From the NCBI GenBank assembly GCA_030588275.1, contig JAUUYJ010000177.1:1-5600 (forward strand): a stretch of 5,600 bases of DNA. Reading direction: 5' to 3'. This DNA comes from Candidatus Zixiibacteriota bacterium. GTDB taxonomy: Bacteria; Zixibacteria; MSB-5A5; GN15; JAAZOE01. Each line of letters opens with the position of its first letter. The first letter of the stretch is position 1. The notes under the pieces are model-generated. The model saw only the letters and a list, made by a program, of their open reading frames with translations, had not been told where the DNA came from and did no database searches. Positions 1-5,600 of the stretch are shown piece after piece. Both the position numbers and the translations under genes were made by a program.

Positions 1-35
1 AACAAATTGACCGGATTGAGACCAAAATAAGTTGA
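1..35 (+). CDS. Possible 3' tail of an upstream gene (partial)
   Basis: Two plus-strand frames are open from the left edge. One (from base 3) reads QIDRIETKIS and stops at TGA 33-35. The other (from base 1) reads NKLTGLRPK and stops at TAA 28-30. The third frame is closed almost at once. Either could be the end of a gene that begins outside the window; the first would end 4 bases before the deacetylase ATG, which is typical operon spacing. Ten codons are too few to identify a product or to prove that either frame is coding. Confidence 0.2.
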   Translation, partial: QIDRIETKIS

Positions 36-39
36 GGGT

Positions 40-831
40 ATGTTTGGTAATGCCAAAATACTGGCTTTTCATCAAACCTCAAGGCGCTTTTACCCCGGAA
101 TAAACAGTATCAGGCCGGACAATTTCTTCGGCCTGATCAATCTCCTTAAAAATCTAAATGTAACCTTTTGGTCTGAGTCTAATTCACCAGGCATATTACC
201 GCATATTGCGGCCTCATCACAGACTGTTGTCTTAACCTTTGATGATGGATATAAAGAGAATATCGATGTTCTGCATCAATTGTGCAGAGATGGGATTACG
301 CCAATTCTTTTTGTACCGACTGCCTTTATTGGCAAGACCAATAGTTGGGATTATGCTTCCTCTCTGTTTCCAGCAGAGCATATCGACCGCATAGATATTA
401 AGTCATTATCAGATGCCGGCGTGATCATTGGTTCGCATGGCCTGTCGCATCATGCTTTGACTACCATGAGTTTTAAACGTATCACAGACGAACTGGAGCT
501 GTCAAAGAAAACGCTTGAAGATGTAACAGGTCGGGGAGTGGATCTTTTGAGTTACCCTTTTGGACGGACGTCTTTGGGAATCAATCGCCTTGCAGTAGAA
601 ACAGGGTATAGGCATGGGATGGTTTTGAGCGATTCACAAATTTTTAATAATATTGAAGAGAACGACAAGCTTTCCAGATTTTCTCTCGTCCGGACGGCTA
701 TTTATTCAATCGACAATTACTATTCGATTAGGGGCAAACTGCTGGGACGGTCAAAATGGGAGGTATTCAAAAACGGTATAATAAATAATCTGGCGGCGGG
801 GACAATTATTAGTTCGCCACGCCTTAAATAA
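40..831 (+). CDS. Polysaccharide deacetylase family protein (NodB / carbohydrate esterase 4 fold)
   Basis: This 263-residue protein is predicted to remove N- or O-acetyl groups from a cell-surface or exported polysaccharide using a bound divalent metal. Visible motifs are TFDDGY at 66-71 (D68 as the probable base, D69 as a metal ligand), the H-x3-H motif in SHGLSH at 132-137 (H133 and H137 as metal ligands), and YPFG at 172-175. GKTNSWD at 98-104 is typical of the short deacetylases in exopolysaccharide clusters. The C-terminal Leu-x-His motif of chitin deacetylases is not evident. No signal peptide is seen. The start is fixed by an in-frame TAA at 28-30, with ATG 40 the only start codon after it; the GAGG at 34-37 lies too close to be a good ribosome site, so coupling to an upstream gene is likely. 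The substrate is unknown. The same frame stays open after the stop codon, as described separately. Confidence 0.88.
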   Translation: MFGNAKILAFHQTSRRFYPGINSIRPDNFFGLINLLKNLNVTFWSESNSPGILPHIAASSQTVVLTFDDGYKENIDVLHQLCRDGITPILFVPTAFIGKTNSWDYASSLFPAEHIDRIDIKSLSDAGVIIGSHGLSHHALTTMSFKRITDELELSKKTLEDVTGRGVDLLSYPFGRTSLGINRLAVETGYRHGMVLSDSQIFNNIEENDKLSRFSLVRTAIYSIDNYYSIRGKLLGRSKWEVFKNGIINNLAAGTIISSPRLK

Positions 832-853
832 GTCGATCCCAAGCCGAAACTTC

Positions 854-882
854 TTGATATATTGATTGATGTTGCCTATCCT
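854..882 (+). promoter_or_regulatory. Candidate sigma70-type promoter for asnS-leuS
   Basis: TTGATA at 854-859 (5 of 6 matches to the -35 consensus) and TATCCT at 877-882 (4 of 6 matches to the -10 consensus) are separated by 17 bases. They would give a leader of about 70 bases before the asnS start. The match is moderate and the region is AT-rich, so a chance match is quite possible; the lineage's own promoter consensus is unknown. Confidence 0.2.
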
Positions 883-947
883 TTTTTTTCATCATTTTTC
901 TCGTTGTGCTTATTAATTTGTGTTTTAGCTTTTTTGAAATTCTTTAT

Positions 948-951
948 GGAG
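948..951 (+). promoter_or_regulatory. Shine-Dalgarno site of asnS
   Basis: GGAG ends 7 bases before ATG 959, an ideal distance. This selects ATG 959 over the nearby ATG 946 and ATG 954, both of which open frames that stop within three codons. Confidence 0.7.
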
Positions 952-958
952 CAATGAT

Positions 959-2254
959 ATGATCGATTGTACGATTAGTAAACTGAGCGAATTTGTCGGG
1001 CAGGAAGTCCGGCTATCCGGCTGGCTTTACAACAAACGTTCCAGCGGAAAAATAAAATTCTTGATGGTGCGAGACGGGACCGGCCTAGTGCAGGTGATTA
1101 TGGTCCGGGATGAGTTGGCCGAGGATATATTTTCCAAATTCGGAGATTTGACGCAGGAGAGCTCCATAATCGTCTGCGGAACGGTTCGAGCCGAACCTCG
1201 TTCTCCGGGTGGGTTTGAAATCGGTCTGACCAATCTGGAGATTGTTCAGATTGCCGAACCGTACCCGATCACCAAAAAGGAGCATGGGGTTGATTTTCTT
1301 CACAACAACCGCCACCTGTGGCTTCGGTCGTCGCGTCAGTTTGCTATCATGCAGATCAGAAATCAGGTAATATTTGCGATTCGGGAGTTCTTCCATAAGC
1401 GTCAATTTGTCTTAGTTGATTCTCCGATATTAACAGGATCGATTGGGGAAGAGGCCTCGACGTTATTCTCAACCGAATATTTTAAGATGGGCAAAGCGTA
1501 TCTGGCGCAGACCGGCCAATTATATATTGAGGCGGCCTGTATGGCGTTTCGCAATGTTTTCTGTTTTGGACCTACCTTTCGGGCTGAGAAGTCGGATACA
1601 CGTCGGCATCTGACCGAGTTTTGGATGATTGAGGCGGAGATGGCTTACTGTGATTCGGAAGGAAGCATGAAATTGCAGGAGGAGATGATCTCGTATGCGG
1701 TTGCCTCGGTTTTGGAAAACTGTGGTGAGCATTTGGTCAAGCTGGAACGAGACATTTCCAAATTAGAACAGATCAAAACGCCGTTCCCTCGGATCGATTA
1801 TGGAGATGCAATAAAAACCCTGCAGGAGAAGGGATCAAAAATCCAATGGGGGAATGATCTCGGAGCCGAAGATGAAACAATCATCTCGATGATGCATGAC
1901 AAACCGGTCTTTATATGCAATTACCCGCGCGCGGCGAAAGCTTTTTATATGAAGGAAAATCCGGACGACCCCAAAACGGTTCTTTGTTCTGACCTTTTGG
2001 GGCCAGAAGGTTACGGCGAGATAATCGGTGGTTCTCAAAGAGAGGACGACTATGACAAACTCCTGGCCAAAATCAAAGAAGAGAAATTGCCTGTTGATGC
2101 GTACGAATGGTACCTCGATCTGCGCAAATACGGTTCGGTACCGCATTCGGGGTATGGTCTCGGAATTGAGCGTACCATCACCTGGATTTGTGGTATCAAG
2201 CATATCCGGGAAGCGATACCCTTTCCCCGTATGATGACAAGACTTTACCCCTGA
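959..2254 (+). CDS. asnS: Asparaginyl-tRNA synthetase
   Basis: This 431-residue cytoplasmic class IIb enzyme attaches asparagine to tRNA-Asn using ATP. Residues about 15-100 form the OB-fold anticodon-binding domain (LSGWLYNKRSSGKIKFLMVRD at its start). The catalytic domain follows: motif 1 lies around 131-160 (ending VDSPILTGS), motif 2 at 203-229 contains FGPTFRAEKSDTRRHLTEFW with ATP-contacting R208, and motif 3 at 396-424 contains GYGLGIERT with R405. The stretch TRRHLTEFWMIEAEMA and the late GGSQRE signature mark AsnRS rather than the related AspRS. The length is close to the Thermus and archaeal enzymes and shorter than the 466 residues in E. coli. No inserted domain or missing motif is visible. 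leuS follows after 14 bases, so the two are very likely co-transcribed. Its presence shows direct charging of tRNA-Asn, although a GatCAB route could coexist elsewhere in the genome. Confidence 0.96.
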   Translation: MIDCTISKLSEFVGQEVRLSGWLYNKRSSGKIKFLMVRDGTGLVQVIMVRDELAEDIFSKFGDLTQESSIIVCGTVRAEPRSPGGFEIGLTNLEIVQIAEPYPITKKEHGVDFLHNNRHLWLRSSRQFAIMQIRNQVIFAIREFFHKRQFVLVDSPILTGSIGEEASTLFSTEYFKMGKAYLAQTGQLYIEAACMAFRNVFCFGPTFRAEKSDTRRHLTEFWMIEAEMAYCDSEGSMKLQEEMISYAVASVLENCGEHLVKLERDISKLEQIKTPFPRIDYGDAIKTLQEKGSKIQWGNDLGAEDETIISMMHDKPVFICNYPRAAKAFYMKENPDDPKTVLCSDLLGPEGYGEIIGGSQREDDYDKLLAKIKEEKLPVDAYEWYLDLRKYGSVPHSGYGLGIERTITWICGIKHIREAIPFPRMMTRLYP

Positions 2255-2257
2255 TCC

Positions 2258-2261
2258 GGAG
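2258..2261 (+). promoter_or_regulatory. Shine-Dalgarno site of leuS
   Basis: GGAG, within GGAGAG, ends 7 bases before ATG 2269. It decides the start of leuS: the frame is open further back, to an ATG at 2188 inside asnS, but that would add 27 residues of out-of-frame asnS translation that have no LeuRS character. GTG 2266, one codon upstream, is a possible but less likely alternative. Confidence 0.75.
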
Positions 2262-2268
2262 AGCTGTG

Positions 2269-4779
2269 ATGTCTGATGCAACTGAAGAGAACAAAGCTTT
2301 GTATGATTTCAAAAAAATAGAAGCGAAGTGGCGCCAGAGATGGGATGATGACAAGCTGTTTCAGGCACCGGAAAAGCTGTCTGAGGCTGAGAAGAAATTT
2401 TATCTGTTGGTTATGTTTGCCTATCCTTCCGGTGACATTCATATGGGGCATTTTCGTAATTATACCATAGGTGATGCGGTCGCTCGGTATAAAATGATGC
2501 AGGGGTATAAGGTGCTTCATCCTTTCGGGTGGGATGCTTTTGGCCTGCCGGCTGAAAATGCGGCGATCAAAAACAAGCGTCACCCCAGCGATTGGACGAC
2601 ATCCAACATCGAAGTTTCGCGTGATACTTTGAAAAAAGTCGGTGTCTCGTTCGACTGGAGTCGCGAGATCGTTTCCTGCGATCCGACCTATTATCGATGG
2701 TCGCAATGGATATTTTTGCAGATGTTTGAAAAAGGGTTGGCCTATCGTAAAAAAGCTCAGGTCAATTGGTGCTCCAGTTGCAATACCGTTTTGGCCAACG
2801 AGCAGGTTATAAATGGCTTGTGCGAGCGGGACGATCAGCCGGTTGAAAAGCGTGATTTGGAACAGTGGTTTTTGAAGATTACCGACTATGCCGATCGTCT
2901 AATCGATTCTCTTGATGACCTGCCCGGCTGGCCCGATTCGATGAAGGCGATCCAGAAGGAATGGATTGGTCGGTCTCGTGGGTGCGAGATTGATTTCACC
3001 ATTGAAGAAAGCGGCGACAAATTACCAATTTTCACAACTCGCCCCGATACTGTTTATGGTGTCACCTTTATGGCGATTGCACCGGAATCTGAAGTTGTCA
3101 GTAAACTGAATATCCCGGAGGATCGCCGAGCAGCGGTTTCTGCTTATATAGAAAAGGCGAAATCAAAGACGGAAGTGGAGCGGGCGGCGGCAGAGGAAAA
3201 AGATGGAGTCTTTACCGGGTGCTACGCACTAAATCCGTTTAATGGTGAAAAGATTCAGCTCTGGGTGGCGGACTACGTCTTAGCTGGTTACGGTACCGGA
3301 GTGGTGATGGCAGTGCCGGCTCACGATCAACGGGATTTTGAGTTTGCTCGGAAATATGATATACCGATCAAGGCGGTTATCAAAACGGCTGGCGGCGAGA
3401 TGCCTGACCCAACTGATATGTCAGAGGCATTGACAGCCCCTGGTGAGATGTTTAATTCCGGCCAGTTTGATGGAACGTCTGGGGTTGATGCGATTGGAGT
3501 CGTAACAGCAAAAGCGGAGGCGGACTCGTTGGGCCGAGCCCATACCAATTATCGGTTGCGCGATTGGTTGATTTCTCGTCAGAGGTACTGGGGTACTCCG
3601 ATTCCAATCGTTCATTGTGCCAAGTGTGGAGCGGTACCGGTCCCTGAAGATCAATTGCCGGTTCTGCTACCGAATGTGACCAATTTTCTCCCCAAAGGGC
3701 GTTCTCCACTTGATGATGTGGCCGAATTTGTCAATACAAATTGCCCCAAGTGCGGGGGAGAGGCGAAGCGTGATACCGACACAATGGACACTTTTATCTG
3801 CTCCTCGTGGTATTTTCTGCGCTATCTCGATCCGCACAATGACTCTGCCCCGTTTGCAACCGATGTCGCCAATCAATGGCTTCCGGTCGATCAGTATATC
3901 GGGGGTGCGGAACATGCCGTCGGGCATTTGATCTACTTTCGGTTTTTCACAAAATTTTTGAGTGATATTGGGTTGTTGAATGTCGAGGAGCCGGTGACCA
4001 ATCTGTATAATCATGGCATGGTCAACGATGAAACCGGCGCAAAAATGTCCAAAACCAAAGGGAATGTCGTCTCCCCGATCGGTTTGATAGATGATTACGG
4101 CGGTGACGTGACTCGGTTGGCGATGTTTTTTAAAGCTCCGCCGAATGTCCCGATTGACTGGTCCACCGATCTGGTCGCTAATATGGGTAAATTTGCCTAT
4201 AAGCGGTTCTTCTCACTGATTGAGAATATTCAAGACCAGAGCGAAGTTGAGCCTGTTGAGCTAAAGGCTTACTTTAAGCAGGCTGATTTGACCGTTGATC
4301 AGTTTCGTACTTATGTCGCTTTGAACCAAACGATTAAGCTGATTACCCAGGATATGGACAATATCCAATTTAATACCGTCGTGGCGGCTCTGATGAAATT
4401 CCTCAACGGATTCTATCCTGAGAAATTAGAGAACAAGGCGCTGGTCGATTATTGTGTTCTAAAGCTGATCCAGCTGATCGCTCCTTTGGCACCGCATCTG
4501 GCCGAGGAAATGTGGCAGATGGCGGGTCAATCGGAGTCGATATTTGTCTCATCCTGGCCGATATACGACGAAAACGCTATTGTGGCCGACACGATAAAGA
4601 TAGCGGTTCAGGTCAATGGTAAATTGCGTGGAGAAGTTGAAGTTGACTCGGAGGCTGATGATGTGACAATAATATCTTCAGCTAAGAGTGCCGAGAAGGT
4701 TGTGCCGCACCTTGAAGGGAAAAAGATCATCAAAGAGATCTACGTTAAGGGTCGCTTGGTCAATTTAGTAGCAAAGTAA
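2269..4779 (+). CDS. leuS: Leucyl-tRNA synthetase
   Basis: This 836-residue class Ia enzyme charges tRNA-Leu with leucine and edits mischarged products. The Rossmann catalytic core holds HMGH at 58-61 (HIGH motif) and the signature loop KMSKT at 592-596, where Thr replaces the usual final Ser. A zinc-knuckle region begins with C168-x2-C171 and has a single further Cys at 185. The CP1 editing domain carries TTRPDT at 256-261 and AHDQRD at 351-356, including the conserved Asp residues 353 and 356, so proofreading should be intact. A second pair of CxxC motifs lies at 450/453 and 492/495, followed by DTMDTF and GGAEH (545-549). The signature loop follows the LYNHGMV stretch almost directly, so the leucine-specific insert seen in E. 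coli is absent, as in compact Bacillus-type enzymes. The anticodon-binding helical domain includes APLAPHLAEEMW (738-749), and the C-terminal tRNA-binding domain includes QVNGKLRG (781-788). It lies 14 bases after asnS and is followed by a terminator. Confidence 0.97.
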   Translation: MSDATEENKALYDFKKIEAKWRQRWDDDKLFQAPEKLSEAEKKFYLLVMFAYPSGDIHMGHFRNYTIGDAVARYKMMQGYKVLHPFGWDAFGLPAENAAIKNKRHPSDWTTSNIEVSRDTLKKVGVSFDWSREIVSCDPTYYRWSQWIFLQMFEKGLAYRKKAQVNWCSSCNTVLANEQVINGLCERDDQPVEKRDLEQWFLKITDYADRLIDSLDDLPGWPDSMKAIQKEWIGRSRGCEIDFTIEESGDKLPIFTTRPDTVYGVTFMAIAPESEVVSKLNIPEDRRAAVSAYIEKAKSKTEVERAAAEEKDGVFTGCYALNPFNGEKIQLWVADYVLAGYGTGVVMAVPAHDQRDFEFARKYDIPIKAVIKTAGGEMPDPTDMSEALTAPGEMFNSGQFDGTSGVDAIGVVTAKAEADSLGRAHTNYRLRDWLISRQRYWGTPIPIVHCAKCGAVPVPEDQLPVLLPNVTNFLPKGRSPLDDVAEFVNTNCPKCGGEAKRDTDTMDTFICSSWYFLRYLDPHNDSAPFATDVANQWLPVDQYIGGAEHAVGHLIYFRFFTKFLSDIGLLNVEEPVTNLYNHGMVNDETGAKMSKTKGNVVSPIGLIDDYGGDVTRLAMFFKAPPNVPIDWSTDLVANMGKFAYKRFFSLIENIQDQSEVEPVELKAYFKQADLTVDQFRTYVALNQTIKLITQDMDNIQFNTVVAALMKFLNGFYPEKLENKALVDYCVLKLIQLIAPLAPHLAEEMWQMAGQSESIFVSSWPIYDENAIVADTIKIAVQVNGKLRGEVEVDSEADDVTIISSAKSAEKVVPHLEGKKIIKEIYVKGRLVNLVAK

Positions 4780-4803
4780 CGGTTATAATCTAAAGATCAT
4801 TCC

Positions 4804-4837
4804 GGCGGCTTGAGGAAATAACTTGGCCGCCTTTTCT
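4804..4837 (+). terminator. Intrinsic terminator after leuS
   Basis: A perfect 6-bp GC-only stem (GGCGGC at 4804-4809 with GCCGCC at 4826-4831) encloses a 16-base loop and is followed directly by TTTTCT. It begins 25 bases after the leuS stop, where the end of the asnS-leuS transcript is expected. The long loop makes it weaker than a textbook terminator. Read on the minus strand it lacks a following T-run, so it would not serve pabB equally well. Confidence 0.65.
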
Positions 4838-4890
4838 ATTAACCTATTACAAGGTACACATAATATATCTTATGGGACGTTGTTGTTTGC

Positions 4891-4905
4891 GGGAGGTGGC
4901 TTCCC
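4891..4905 (+). other. Small hairpin between the convergent genes
   Basis: GGGAGG at 4891-4896 can pair with CTTCCC at 4900-4905 around a 3-base loop, giving 6 bp with one G-U pair. It directly abuts the pabB stop codon on the other strand. In the minus-strand transcript the wobble becomes a mismatch and no T-run follows, so it is not a convincing pabB terminator. It may have no function. Confidence 0.2.
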
Positions 4906-5600
4906 CTAATTCTTTGATAACGATTTTATGAATTTGTCAGCTTTAGCTGTGGTTTCCAAATATTCAGCTTCTGGAATGGAATCGACCACTATTCCACTAC
5001 CGGCAAAATGACAAAACTCTTTTTTACCTGCATCGTAATAGCCGGTTCTGATTGCAATTGACGAGTCGAGATTCTTTTCATCTTTAATTACGAAAAAGCT
5101 TCCACAGTAAACGTCACGCGAGTGTGGCTCCAGTTTGTCGATCAGCTCCATCGCCTTTTTCTTTGGACATCCGGTAATAGAACCGCCTGGGAAGGCGTCT
5201 AAGAGCAGATCGAGACAGCTTTTTCCCTCATTCAGCGTAGCGGTAACATTAGAATACATCTGAATCAGGTTATCGACAACAAACGTTGATTTGTGATCTG
5301 ACACCTTGACGGAGCCGTATTCGCAGTTTTTTCCAATATCGTTTCGGATCATATCGACGATCATTGATAACTCCGAGCTTTCCTTGGGTGAACTGGTTAG
5401 TTCTGAGGTCAAGGCTTTGTCATACTTGTCAAATCTGAGTGTTCCTTTGATTGGTTGCGACAAAACTTTGCCATCGGTCACATTTAGAAAGCATTCCGGG
5501 GAAGTTGAGATTATCCTGTAATCGCCAGATTCAAAGTAGCAGTAATATGGGGCCGGGTACGTTTTCCATAAATCGATAAACAGCCTCCGAGGGTCCAGGT
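4906..5600 (-). CDS. pabB: Aminodeoxychorismate synthase component I (partial, 5' end outside window)
   Basis: About 230 C-terminal residues are visible. The frame runs open to the right edge (reading LDPRRLFIDLWKTYPAPYYC there), so the start lies outside the window and the internal GTG at 5481 is not the real start. The enzyme converts chorismate, with ammonia supplied by a PabA glutaminase subunit, to 4-amino-4-deoxychorismate for p-aminobenzoate and folate synthesis. In order, the segment shows STSPECFL, PIKGT (Lys codon at 5446-5448), ELSMIVDMIRNDIG, FPGGSITGCPK, IAIRTGY and AGSGIVVDSIPEAEYLET, the standard chorismate-binding fold with its acidic Mg-site residues. PIKGT, with the Lys known as the nucleophile in E. 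coli PabB, and PGGSITG separate it from anthranilate synthase TrpE, which usually has PIAGT and a P-x-GT-x-SGAPK form. One conserved His position is Gln here. The protein ends in a short lysine-rich tail, KFIKSLSKN. The gene is convergent with leuS, 126 bases apart. Confidence 0.88.
   Translation of the reverse strand, partial: LDPRRLFIDLWKTYPAPYYCYFESGDYRIISTSPECFLNVTDGKVLSQPIKGTLRFDKYDKALTSELTSSPKESSELSMIVDMIRNDIGKNCEYGSVKVSDHKSTFVVDNLIQMYSNVTATLNEGKSCLDLLLDAFPGGSITGCPKKKAMELIDKLEPHSRDVYCGSFFVIKDEKNLDSSIAIRTGYYDAGKKEFCHFAGSGIVVDSIPEAEYLETTAKADKFIKSLSKN

Larger units (their letters stand above)
832..957 (+). other. In-frame open tail after the deacetylase stop, encoding a membrane-helix-like segment
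   Basis: The whole gap between the deacetylase stop (TAA 829-831) and asnS is open in the deacetylase frame: 41 sense codons followed by TGA at 955-957, one base before the asnS ATG. The translation starts VDPKPKLLDILIDVAY and continues with a run of about 23 hydrophobic residues including FFSLCLLICVLAFL, ending KFFMEQ. There is no convincing independent start: TTG 862 is in frame but lacks a Shine-Dalgarno site, and ATG 946 leaves only three codons. It could be the C-terminus of a once longer deacetylase cut by a nonsense change, a readthrough extension, or chance, since T-rich DNA readily translates as Phe and Leu. I see no other gene in this gap. Confidence 0.35.

Noticed and set aside
869..916. 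Short leader-peptide-like frame MLPILFFHHFSRCAY upstream of asnS
   Set aside because: It has no Shine-Dalgarno site, no run of Asn or Leu codons, and no downstream attenuator hairpin.
2188..2268. Longer leuS start at ATG 2188, overlapping the end of asnS
   Set aside because: The extra 27 residues are out-of-frame asnS translation with no LeuRS similarity, while ATG 2269 has a perfectly spaced GGAG and gives a normal LeuRS N-terminus.
1027..2281. Minus-strand open frames of 68-148 codons lying across asnS
   Set aside because: They lie antisense to a clearly real synthetase gene, lack recognisable domains, and overlap one another, as expected of shadow frames.
3327..4014. Minus-strand open frames of 73-115 codons lying across leuS
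   Set aside because: They are antisense shadows of conserved LeuRS codons, with no domain or ribosome-site support.
4836..4864. CATAAT at 4859-4864 as a promoter -10 box
   Set aside because: No acceptable -35 box lies 16-18 bases upstream, and no plus-strand gene follows in the window.
4872..4931. 19-codon plus-strand frame from ATG 4872 between leuS and pabB
   Set aside because: It has no ribosome site, overlaps the pabB 3' end on the other strand, and shows no recognisable protein character.

Overview
The window is ordinary bacterial protein-coding DNA of medium GC content. It carries four recognisable genes, two of which encode aminoacyl-tRNA synthetases. The organism cannot be named from the sequence. 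A Thermus/archaeal-length asparaginyl-tRNA synthetase, a compact leucyl-tRNA synthetase and a cell-surface-type polysaccharide deacetylase fit a bacterium, possibly an uncultured Gram-negative lineage; that placement is a guess.

Layout. Bases 1-35 may hold the last codons of an upstream gene. Bases 40-831 (+) encode a NodB-fold polysaccharide deacetylase of the kind found in surface-polysaccharide gene clusters. Bases 832-957 are T-rich. They can be read, in the frame of the deacetylase and past its TAA stop, as 41 further open codons that encode a hydrophobic, membrane-helix-like segment and stop one base before the next start codon. Bases 959-2254 (+) are asnS and 2269-4779 (+) are leuS; they are 14 bases apart, each has a well-placed Shine-Dalgarno site, and they very probably share a transcript. 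A GC-rich hairpin with a T-run at 4804-4837 ends that transcript. The minus strand then carries the 3' part of pabB (4906 to the right edge), convergent with leuS and cut by the window end.

How the genes relate. asnS and leuS both charge tRNAs for translation. pabB makes aminodeoxychorismate for folate synthesis, and the deacetylase modifies an extracytoplasmic glycan. No shared pathway links all four. I see no tRNA, rRNA, mobile element, CRISPR array, T-box leader or evidence of a new system. The observations most worth a second look are the in-frame tail after the deacetylase stop, the KMSKT form of the LeuRS signature loop with its altered zinc-knuckle ligands, and a Gln in place of a conserved His in PabB.
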